From an uncultured Hyphomonadaceae bacterium (GTDB taxonomy: Bacteria > Pseudomonadota > Alphaproteobacteria > Caulobacterales > Hyphomonadaceae): DNA of 7,781 nt. Both the position numbers and the translations under genes were made by a program. Where the stretch lies: contig CALMWO010000143.1 in assembly GCA_937873805.1 (NCBI GenBank), positions 1 through 7,781 of the forward strand, given 5' to 3'. The notes under the pieces were generated by a model. It saw only the letters and a list, made by a program, of their open reading frames with translations, was not told the origin of the DNA and ran no database searches. Position 1 is the stretch's first letter, and every line of letters begins with the position of its first letter. Below, in pieces: positions 1 through 6,454 of the stretch.

Positions 1-57
1 ACGACGAGGGCGTCAAGACCCAGCAGTGGGACATCATCCGCGACGGCAAGCTGGCGG
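1..57 (+). pseudogene. TldD/PmbA-family gene fragment fused to the NRPS frame
   Basis: The frame starting at base 3 reads DEGVKTQQWDIIRDGKL before it becomes adenylation domain. Bases 1-2 (ac) would complete a preceding Asp codon if the base before is g, giving DDEGV. This pattern (DDEGV, then a Gln, then an Ile/Leu-Ile-x-x-Gly-x-Leu strand) matches the conserved block of TldD/PmbA-family metalloproteases, which help mature or degrade peptides. Nothing like it belongs in an NRPS before the A2 motif. The switch lies near the codons for LAG (about 51-59), which could belong to either parent. It may be a true gene fusion or deletion scar, or a chimeric assembly join. The family call rests on one short block recalled from memory. 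Confidence 0.5.
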
Positions 58-1649
58 GCGTGCTGATCGTTGGTGCCGCCTATGTGCCGCTCGATCCCGC
101 CCACCCTCCCGCCCGTCGCCGCTTTGTGGCGGAGGATGCCAGCGTCGCCTGCATTCTTTCCGACGATATCGGTCGTGCAGCTTTCGAAGACCTCTCCATG
201 CCGATCCTGGCGGTCGACGCCGTCGGAGTTCGAACCGATGTAATGGAGCATGCACAAGTCGACCCCGTCGGACTTGCCTATGTCATTTACACGTCCGGAT
301 CGACGGGTGCGCCGAAGGGCGTCGAGGTCGAGCATCGCCAACTCGTCGCCTTTCTTGAAGCCATGCATCAGGCACTGGATCCAAAGCCGGACGACGTGCT
401 GCTGTCGGTCACGACGCCCGCCTTTGACATTGCCGGCCTAGAGATCTGGTTGCCGCTGACGTTGGGCGCCCGCGTCGTGTTCGCCACGCGCGAGGAGGCG
501 CTCGACGGCCGCCTTCTCCGGGCGTTGATCTCGCGCCACAATGTTCGCTTTCTCCAGGCGACACCAGCCACGTGGCGCCTGTTGCTTGAGTCTGGATGGA
601 CGGGTACCCCCGGCCTTGTCGCACTTTGTGGTGGCGAGGAGATGCCGCGAGCGCTCGCGGCTGCCTTGCTTGATAAGGTTGACGCTCTTTGGAACATGTA
701 TGGTCCGACCGAGACCACGATATGGTCCACCATGCACCGCGTGACGCGCGCGGATCTCGACCGACCGCGTATCCCGATCGGCCATCCCATCGCCAACACG
801 CGCGTCTACGTGCTCGAGGCTTCCGGCGGGCTCGCGCCCATCGGAGCCCAGGGTGAACTGGTGATCGCAGGCGAGGGCGTGGCCCGCGGCTATCGCAATC
901 GCCCTGAACTCACAGCTGAGCGCTTCTGCACGATCAACGTCGAAGGCCGGGAGGAGCGTGCCTATCGTACCGGAGACGCGGTTGCATGGCTCGCCGAGGG
1001 CGTCCTTGATTTCATCGGCCGTGGAGACGGGCAGGTGAAAGTGCGCGGCTTTCGGATAGAACTGGGTGAGATCGAGGTGCGCTTGGCCAAGGTTCCCGGC
1101 GTCGCGTCCGCTGTGGCGTCCGTCCGCGAGGATACGCCGGGCGACAAACAGATCGTCGCCTATGTGATCGCCTCACCGAATGCACCCTTCGATTCGCGAC
1201 AGGCCCTTGCGGTGCTGCGCGGCGACCTGCCAGACTACATGCTGCCCTCCGCCTTCGTCGCGCTAGAGGCATTCCCGCTTTCCGGCAATGGCAAGATCGA
1301 CAGGGCGGCCCTGCCGGCGCCCACGTCCGACCGCGCGCCGCGTGGCGAGGCCAGCAATGATGTGCTAATGTCGCCCGCTCAGCACCGTGTTGCTAACATC
1401 TGGAAGCGCGTCCTCAAAATCGAGCGCGTCGGCCTGCACGAGAACTTCTTCGATGTCGGCGGTCATTCGCTGCTGGTCGTGCAGATCCAGACGGCGCTTA
1501 ACGCCGCGTTCGATCGCGATGTGCAAATCGTCGAGCTGTTCAATTACACCACTGTGGCTGCGCAGACTGAACGGATGAGCGGCTCGGAGCAGGAGGATGT
1601 CGCGGTCAAGCGCGCGCTCGCTCGGGCGGGAAAGCAGGCACATGTCTAA
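3..1649 (+). CDS. Non-ribosomal peptide synthetase, adenylation-PCP protein (5'-partial/truncated), glycine-type pocket
   Basis: This NRPS protein selects an amino acid, activates it as the adenylate and loads it on the phosphopantetheine arm of its carrier domain. The frame is open from the left edge. The A2 motif (GAAYVPLD) begins near base 72; A3 (YTSGSTGAPKG) at about 288, A4 (FDIAGLEIW) at 423, A5 (NMYGPTETTIW) at 693, A8 (RGFRIELGEIE) at 1044 and the A10 lysine (GNGKID) at 1293. The PCP follows, with GGHSLL and its attachment Ser at 1467-1469. Aligned by eye to GrsA, the pocket reads D-I-L-Q-L-G-M-I-W-K, close to glycine codes as I recall them. The A1 region and any condensation domain are missing because the first ~19 codons look TldD-like. 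A GTG at 60 has no convincing ribosome-binding site and is not accepted as a start. The gene overlaps the PKS downstream, implying one operon. Confidence 0.9.
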   Translation, partial: DEGVKTQQWDIIRDGKLAGVLIVGAAYVPLDPAHPPARRRFVAEDASVACILSDDIGRAAFEDLSMPILAVDAVGVRTDVMEHAQVDPVGLAYVIYTSGSTGAPKGVEVEHRQLVAFLEAMHQALDPKPDDVLLSVTTPAFDIAGLEIWLPLTLGARVVFATREEALDGRLLRALISRHNVRFLQATPATWRLLLESGWTGTPGLVALCGGEEMPRALAAALLDKVDALWNMYGPTETTIWSTMHRVTRADLDRPRIPIGHPIANTRVYVLEASGGLAPIGAQGELVIAGEGVARGYRNRPELTAERFCTINVEGREERAYRTGDAVAWLAEGVLDFIGRGDGQVKVRGFRIELGEIEVRLAKVPGVASAVASVREDTPGDKQIVAYVIASPNAPFDSRQALAVLRGDLPDYMLPSAFVALEAFPLSGNGKIDRAALPAPTSDRAPRGEASNDVLMSPAQHRVANIWKRVLKIERVGLHENFFDVGGHSLLVVQIQTALNAAFDRDVQIVELFNYTTVAAQTERMSGSEQEDVAVKRALARAGKQAHV

Positions 1650-4600
1650 TCCCTACGCCACCAAAGGCTTCCCAACCCACGCCATCGCCGTCATCGGTAT
1701 GGCGGGTCGCTTTCCTGGCGCACCTGACATCGAATCCTATCGGCGCTTGATCGCGAACGGCGTCGACGCATTCCAGGCCTTCTCGGACGCTGAAATGGAT
1801 GTCGCCAGCGTGCCCGACGCGCTGCGTCGTGATCCGGCCTACGTGCGGGGCGGTGTCCACCTTGCCGACGCGGACATGTTCGATGCCGGTTTCTTCGGCA
1901 TGTCGCCGCGCGAAGCGCAAATTCTCGATCCACAGCACCGCTTGTTCCTCGAATGTTGCTGGGAGGCACTGGAAACAGCCGGATACGCGCGTGAGCCGGC
2001 GCAACGGGCGGTCGGTGTCTACGCCGGCTGTTCGATGAACACCTATCTGCTTGCCCACATTCTTCGGAGCCCACAGCTTACAGAAGCGGTCGGAGGTTAC
2101 CAGTTGATGCTGGCCAACGATAAGGACTTCCTCTGCACCCGGGCCTCCTACCAGTTCGATTTGCGCGGCCCCAGCATGACGCTGCAGACCGCATGCTCCA
2201 CCTCACTGGTCGCGGTCGTCGAGGCCTGTCGCGCTCTGGCGCGTGGCGAATGCGACATTGCGCTGGCGGGCGGCGTTTCGATCACCTTCCCGCAGCGCGC
2301 CGGCTATCTCTATCAAGAGAGCATGATCCTCTCGCCGGATGGCCGGTGCCGTCCGTTCGATGCGGATGCGCGCGGCACTCGTCCCGGCGCTGGCGCGGGC
2401 ATCGTCGTGCTGAAGCGTCTGGCCGACGCTCTCGCCGACCGCGATTCGATCTGCGGTGTAATCCGAGGAGCTGCGGTCAACAACGATGGCGCGGCGAAAG
2501 CCGGCTTCACTGCACCTAGCGTCGACGGACAGGTAGAGGCCATCGTTGCCGCGCTCGCGCTCGCCGCCACGCCGGCGCGCAGCATCGGCTACATCGAGAC
2601 CCACGGCACGGGCACGCCGCTCGGCGATCCAATCGAGATTGCGGCTCTGAAGCGGGCCTTTCGCATTGATACGAGCGACGTCGGCTTCTGCCGCCTCGGC
2701 GCCGTTAAGGCCAATCTTGGCCACCTGGACGCCGCCGCCGGCGTCGCCGGTCTGATCAAGGCGCTTCTCGTCCTGCAGAGCGACGCCATACCACCGCTGG
2801 TCAATTTCAAACGCGTCAATCCCGCGCTCGATATTGAGCGTAGCCCGTTCCTGCTCAGCGGCGAAGCTGCGCCCTGGATGGTCGAAGGCCCGCGCCGAGC
2901 AGGGGTCAGCTCTTTCGGCATCGGCGGCACCAACGCTCACGTTGTACTGGAGCAGGCGCCCGCGCTCGCTGCCGCAGCGCCCGTGCGCCCGACACGGCTA
3001 CTCGTGCTTTCCGCTCGCCACAAGGAGGAGCTTGACGCCTTGGGCGATCGGATGGCCGATGCGCTCGCCGATGCGTCCGAAGCAGACCTCGCTAATGCCG
3101 AGTGGACGTTGCAGGCAGGCCGGCGCGACTTCCCGCATCGCCGCGCCATCGTCGGCGTCGATCGACAGAGCCTTCTCAAAGACCTACACGCCAAGCGGGG
3201 CGCGACCGGACACCACGAAGGCGGCCTGCGCCCCGTCGCGTTCCTCTTCAGCGGGCAGGGCGGGCAACACCCCGGTATGGCTGCGGGACTCTATCGCGCT
3301 GAGTCTGTCTTCCGCGCCGCATTCGATGCCTGCGCCGACATCGCTGCGCGCTGGATGGAGGAGGACTTGCGTAAGCTTGTTTTCAAAGGCGACAGCAAAA
3401 CGCTGTCGCAGACGGCCATCGCGCAACCCGCACTCTTTGCGACATCCTACGCTCTGTCGCGCCTCTGGGCCTCTTGGGGCGTAAGACCGTCTGCTATGCT
3501 GGGCCACAGCATCGGCGAGTATGCCGCAGCCTGCATCGCCGGCGTATTCTCGCTGGAGCATGCGCTGAAGGTCGTCGTCGCGCGCGGTCGCCTCATGCAG
3601 GATATGCCGCCAGGCGCGATGGCTGCCGTCAATCTGCCGCTTAACGAGGCGCAGGCGCGCATCGACGCCGCCGATCTCGAGATAGCGGCTGAGAACGGCC
3701 CCGATCTTTGCGTCGTTTCCGGTCGTGTCGATGCGATCGACGCCTTCGTGAAGCAGCTCGAAGCCGAAAGCGTCAGCGCGCGTCGACTGCGTGTCTCGCA
3801 TGCCTTCCATTCGCGCATGATGGAGCCGGTGATGAAGGCGTTCGAGCAGGTGGTCGCCAACGTGCAGCGTCATGTGCCGGCATTGCCTTATGTTTCCAAC
3901 GTCACAGGCGATTGGATCACGGCCGAGCAGGCCGTTGATCCCGCCTATTATGCGGAGCATCTGCGTCGCCCCGTGCGCTTCGATGCCGGCCTCAACGCTG
4001 TCATCGACGCCTTCCCGGACGCCGCCTTGCTGGAAGTCGGTCCCGCCCGTGCGCTGGCGACATTGGCCCGCAACTCGCTGCCGTCCAACGCCGCGACGCG
4101 TGTTGTTGAATCCTCGCCCCGTCCGGATCAGGCCGATCAGGACGCAGCGACGATTCTCGCCGCCGCCGGCAAGCTATGGACGCTGGGCGCGCTCGATGCG
4201 CCCGCGCGCCTTAACGAGGCGGCCGGTCTGTTGCGCATTGCGCTGCCCACCTATCCGTTTAACCGCAAGCGCCACTGGGTGGATCCGTCTCACGCGCCGG
4301 CAACGGCATTGCCTCCTTCTGCACTGGCGGTGGGAGTGAACCATTTTGCCATCACCTGGAAGCGCAGTGAGGAGGCGCCGGCCGCGTCGCTGCACGCTCG
4401 CTGGTTGCTCGTCGAACCTCAGGCTTCATCGCGCGGCGATGTGCTCCTCTCCGCTCTGCGCGATGCCGGCGCTGATGCTGCGCGCGTCAGCGATGCCGCG
4501 GACATTGACAAGCCCTCTGAGGTTTCCGGCGCCATCCTACTTGGACCGATGACGACCGCCGGCCCTGCCGAAGCAAGGCGCGCTTATCACACGCTCGTCG

Positions 4601-5982
4601 CCGTGGCGCAGAAGCTGGAAACATGGAACCGCGCTACCCCCTGTCGCATCCTCGTTGGCGGGCAGGGCTTGGTCCGCGTGTTGGATGAACGCATTCGCGA
4701 CCCCTACGCCGCGCTGGTGTTCGGCCCCGTCCTCGCCTTGCAGCGCGAATGCCCGGGCCTTCGGCTACGCTATGTTGATGTCGACGCCGAAGCTTCGCTT
4801 GCCAAGGCGCTGACGTTCGAGGCCCGTGATGCCTCGTCCGGCCAGTTCTCCGCTTGGCGCCGCGGAGTGCGTTTTGTGCGCGATATCGCCCCCCTGGCGT
4901 CGCCTCAGCCCGCGAGCGCGGCTTCTGCGCTCCCCGCAGGTGCCGTGGTGATGGTTTTTGGCGGTTTGGGCGCTATCGGTCGCGCCATTGCTGGCGAACT
5001 CGCCCAGACGCTCCAGGCTCGCATCATCTTCATCTCGCGCGGCGCCGATGCAGGCGTGAAGGCTTCCGCCATCGCGGAAATTCGGCGCCTCGGCGGCGAC
5101 GCTCTTGTCTTCGAAGGCGACATGGCCGATCCGGCGGCCGTCCGCGCCATGGCGACCTCCGCGAAACAGGCTTTCGGCGCGCTCGACGCAGTCATCCATG
5201 CGGCGGGCTCATCCGGCGTCGGCGACATTGCCTTTTTCACCAAGGATGCGGATTTCGACAACGTCGTTCGCCCCAAGCTTGAAGGCATAGAGGCCATCAC
5301 CGAAGCTCTGCGCGAGGAACCGCTCGCGCTGTTCTTAGCGACAGGCTCGATCAGCGGCGTGTCGGGGTACCCCGGCCTCAGTGCCTATTGCGGCGCAAAC
5401 GCCGTGCTCAACGCCTTCGTCGAGAGCGAAGTCCTGCCGACTGCCTGGCGACGCACGCTATGCATCGGCTGGGGGCAGTGGCGTGACATCGGCATGGCTG
5501 CGCGACTTCTCGATGACCAGGCTGATACCGATTTGGTTGATCTGCAGAAACGTCAGCAGATCCCGCCCGATCAGGCGCTTGGGGCGCTTACGGCCCTTGT
5601 GGCTGGTGAACGCGCGCACGCCATCGTGGCGATGGGAGACGTCAGAACGGAAGTTGCGGCGCAGCAAGCCGCTTCTGAAGCGGGCAGCGTTTCCGATAAG
5701 GTATCTCTGCTGGCTACCACAATTTTCGAGACGGTCGAGGAGCGGCAGCTCGCAGAGATATGGGCGGGCCTGCTGGGCGTCGAAGCGTTCGGTCCCGATG
5801 ATGATTTTTTTGTCTTTTGCGGACATTCGTTGCTCGCCACGCGGGTTATTGCGCGTATAGGCGCCGTGTCGGACGCGCGCCTCACCTTGCGCGACGTGTT
5901 CGAGGCGCCGACAATCCGCAAGCTGGCCGAGCGTATGACCGCGGCGCGTGATGGCAAGGACCGTGAGGAGGTGGTGCTTTGA
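1642..5982 (+). CDS. Type I polyketide synthase module KS-AT-KR-ACP
   Basis: This 1446-residue single-module PKS extends the aminoacyl chain from the upstream PCP by two carbons and reduces the beta-ketone. KS (about 13-437) has Cys185 (TACSTS), His321 (ETHGTGTP) and His361 (NLGH). AT (about 532-820) has Ser623 in GHSIGE and HAFH at 720-723, the malonyl-CoA signature. KR (structural part from about 900) has the NADPH loop GGLGAIG at 1107-1113 and Lys1212, Ser1236, Tyr1249 and Asn1253. ACP (about 1367-1437) has its Ser1396 in CGHSLL, where GGHS is usual. There is no DH, ER, methyltransferase or thioesterase, so chain release must be elsewhere. ATG 1642 is preferred because it overlaps the NRPS stop (ATGTCTAA) and directly precedes the KS. 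An in-frame ATG at 1597 abuts AGGAGG with no spacing and would add 15 non-conserved residues. Confidence 0.95.
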   Translation: MSNPYATKGFPTHAIAVIGMAGRFPGAPDIESYRRLIANGVDAFQAFSDAEMDVASVPDALRRDPAYVRGGVHLADADMFDAGFFGMSPREAQILDPQHRLFLECCWEALETAGYAREPAQRAVGVYAGCSMNTYLLAHILRSPQLTEAVGGYQLMLANDKDFLCTRASYQFDLRGPSMTLQTACSTSLVAVVEACRALARGECDIALAGGVSITFPQRAGYLYQESMILSPDGRCRPFDADARGTRPGAGAGIVVLKRLADALADRDSICGVIRGAAVNNDGAAKAGFTAPSVDGQVEAIVAALALAATPARSIGYIETHGTGTPLGDPIEIAALKRAFRIDTSDVGFCRLGAVKANLGHLDAAAGVAGLIKALLVLQSDAIPPLVNFKRVNPALDIERSPFLLSGEAAPWMVEGPRRAGVSSFGIGGTNAHVVLEQAPALAAAAPVRPTRLLVLSARHKEELDALGDRMADALADASEADLANAEWTLQAGRRDFPHRRAIVGVDRQSLLKDLHAKRGATGHHEGGLRPVAFLFSGQGGQHPGMAAGLYRAESVFRAAFDACADIAARWMEEDLRKLVFKGDSKTLSQTAIAQPALFATSYALSRLWASWGVRPSAMLGHSIGEYAAACIAGVFSLEHALKVVVARGRLMQDMPPGAMAAVNLPLNEAQARIDAADLEIAAENGPDLCVVSGRVDAIDAFVKQLEAESVSARRLRVSHAFHSRMMEPVMKAFEQVVANVQRHVPALPYVSNVTGDWITAEQAVDPAYYAEHLRRPVRFDAGLNAVIDAFPDAALLEVGPARALATLARNSLPSNAATRVVESSPRPDQADQDAATILAAAGKLWTLGALDAPARLNEAAGLLRIALPTYPFNRKRHWVDPSHAPATALPPSALAVGVNHFAITWKRSEEAPAASLHARWLLVEPQASSRGDVLLSALRDAGADAARVSDAADIDKPSEVSGAILLGPMTTAGPAEARRAYHTLVAVAQKLETWNRATPCRILVGGQGLVRVLDERIRDPYAALVFGPVLALQRECPGLRLRYVDVDAEASLAKALTFEARDASSGQFSAWRRGVRFVRDIAPLASPQPASAASALPAGAVVMVFGGLGAIGRAIAGELAQTLQARIIFISRGADAGVKASAIAEIRRLGGDALVFEGDMADPAAVRAMATSAKQAFGALDAVIHAAGSSGVGDIAFFTKDADFDNVVRPKLEGIEAITEALREEPLALFLATGSISGVSGYPGLSAYCGANAVLNAFVESEVLPTAWRRTLCIGWGQWRDIGMAARLLDDQADTDLVDLQKRQQIPPDQALGALTALVAGERAHAIVAMGDVRTEVAAQQAASEAGSVSDKVSLLATTIFETVEERQLAEIWAGLLGVEAFGPDDDFFVFCGHSLLATRVIARIGAVSDARLTLRDVFEAPTIRKLAERMTAARDGKDREEVVL
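5966..5971 (+). promoter_or_regulatory. Perfect Shine-Dalgarno AGGAGG before the TTG start at 5979
   Basis: The consensus AGGAGG lies inside the last PKS codons, with 7 bases between it and a TTG codon that overlaps the PKS stop (TTGA). This is good spacing for translation restart. The same bases encode Glu-Glu-Val in the PKS tail, so chance cannot be excluded. Confidence 0.55.
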
Positions 5983-6053
5983 GCGACGCCGAGGCGTTCC
6001 TTGTGCGACGTGTAGCGCTGATTTTCGGGGATTCGGCGCCGATAGAAAATTGA
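5979..6053 (+). pseudogene. Truncated start of the next operon gene (TTG start, 24 codons)
   Basis: The frame starts with TTG overlapping the PKS stop as TTGA, behind a well-spaced AGGAGG, and reads LSDAEAFLVRRVALIFGD before a stop at 6051-6053. The opening resembles the charged, helical N-terminus of many biosynthetic enzymes, but I do not recognise the family. The start arrangement is what a coupled downstream gene in the NRPS/PKS operon would have, while 24 codons is too short for any expected next module or release enzyme. I therefore infer the 5' remnant of a gene lost by deletion or island insertion. The alternative is a chance short frame after the real end of the operon. Confidence 0.35.
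6021..6050. repeat. Imperfect inverted repeat with central palindrome
   Basis: ATTTTC at 6021-6026 is mirrored by GAAAAT at 6045-6050, and the 10-base palindrome TCGGCGCCGA lies between them at 6033-6042. It could fold in RNA or be a protein site. No T-run follows, so it is not a standard terminator. It may be chance. Confidence 0.2.
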
Positions 6054-6096
6054 GTCCGGAAACGACGGGATACGCCCGGTGTTTTTGGAGAAAATC

Positions 6097-6147
6097 GTGA
6101 CGCAAACTCAAAATCTCGTTCCTTCTGTACCTCGCTATCCTTGGTGA
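6097..6147 (+). other. 16-codon ORF with GGAG ribosome site, possible displaced dusA leader
   Basis: GTG at 6097 follows GGAG (6087-6090) with 6 bases between, and reads MTQTQNLVPSVPRYPW to TGA at 6145. The dusA-like frame begins just past it in another reading frame. A one-base indel near 6140 would join the two into a plausible DusA N-terminus, so this may be the decayed original dusA start. It could equally be a meaningless short frame. Confidence 0.2.
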
Positions 6148-6148
6148 A

Positions 6149-6187
6149 AATCAATTGCGTAGATTCTCGGTCGCCCCGATGATGGAA
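6149..6187 (+). pseudogene. dusA: dusA 5'-end remnant (tRNA-dihydrouridine synthase A)
   Basis: DusA reduces specific uridines in the tRNA D-loop to dihydrouridine. Codons from 6158 read RRFSVAPMM, followed by EG. Intact DusA proteins begin with RFSVAPM(M/L)DWTDRHCR, so the match is exact up to the second Met and then ends: the next codons (EGADSLIF) are not DusA, and the frame closes near 6249. No ATG lies upstream in this frame; a TTG at 6155 is the nearest candidate start. The rest of dusA is absent from the window. The abrupt loss of similarity is what a genomic island inserted in the 5' end of dusA leaves behind. The match is short but distinctive. Confidence 0.6.
6161..6187 (+). other. 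Putative attachment site (attL/attR core) of a dusA-targeting genomic island
   Basis: The bases encoding RFSVAPMM (core TTCTCGGTCGCCCCGATGAT from 6164) correspond to the part of dusA used as target by the dusA-associated tyrosine integrases of islands and prophages. Sequence to the right is no longer dusA and turns AT-rich (about 6195-6220), so the island side is probably on the right. The sequence to the left is either native upstream DNA or an earlier island in tandem. No integrase gene is in the window. Exact core limits cannot be set without the partner site. Confidence 0.5.
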
Positions 6188-6229
6188 GGGGCGGATAGCT
6201 TAATCTTTTCATATATTTACGAGGGTCGT

Positions 6230-6249
6230 GTCACACTGGGGTCACACTG
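6230..6249 (+). repeat. Tandem direct repeat GTCACACTG x2, 11-base period
   Basis: GTCACACTG occurs at 6230-6238 and again at 6241-6249, separated by GG, so the copies start 11 bases apart, about one helical turn. This geometry suits two protein subunits binding the same DNA face. Lying 43 bases from the dusA core, it could be an integrase arm or excisionase site; that role is inferred. Confidence 0.5.
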
Positions 6250-6454
6250 AAATCCGGCGAGCGCATTCGGAAACATGCGGCAACACGAAGCAATTCCAGC
6301 ACACGCGAGGAACCATTGGACGGCGCCAAAATGCGGTGCGGAAGGGCCGAAGTTTAAAGCGCTGCGAAGCGTCTCAATAATTTGCGCTCGGCAGAAAATC
6401 AGGAACACTCGTTGCCGCGACATCGCAGTGGTGCGACTAGCGACGGCGAATGGG
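6250..6454. other. Non-coding stretch with no recognised gene
   Basis: This is part of the ~470-base gap between the end of the PKS and the end of the leftward operon. Short frames exist on both strands (6275-6472 on + and 6217-6495 on -), but none has a good ribosome site or a recognisable sequence. A weak 5-bp stem (TCGCA at 6423-6427, TGCGA at 6432-6436) lies just past the PIN-like gene stop and lacks a T-run. I see no tRNA, integrase or clear terminator. Confidence 0.5.

Noticed and set aside
60..62. GTG at 60 as the true NRPS start
   Set aside because: No ribosome-binding site precedes it, the frame is open to the window edge, and the A domain would still lack its N-terminal part.
1597..1641. 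Earlier ATG start for the PKS at 1597
   Set aside because: AGGAGG directly touches this ATG with no spacing, and the extra 15 residues are a shadow of the NRPS tail. ATG 1642 overlapping the NRPS stop fits better.
2203..2940. Long antisense ORF (245 codons) within the PKS KS region
   Set aside because: GC-rich genes routinely give long open antisense frames. The KS motifs on the + strand are complete and this frame has no recognisable domain.
3184..3960. Long antisense ORF (258 codons) within the PKS AT region
   Set aside because: Same shadow effect; the AT active-site motifs on the + strand are intact.
4270..4920. Possible dehydratase domain between AT and KR
   Set aside because: No HxxxGxxxxP or downstream DH motif is seen. 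The segment from FAITWKRS onward looks like the structural half of the KR.
6172..6193. CGCCCC/GGGGCG stem with a 10-base loop, followed by TAATCTTTT, as a terminator for the PKS operon
   Set aside because: The left arm lies in the dusA-like codons, and the T-rich stretch starts 7 bases after the stem, too far for a standard terminator. It is better explained as an accidental pairing across the junction.
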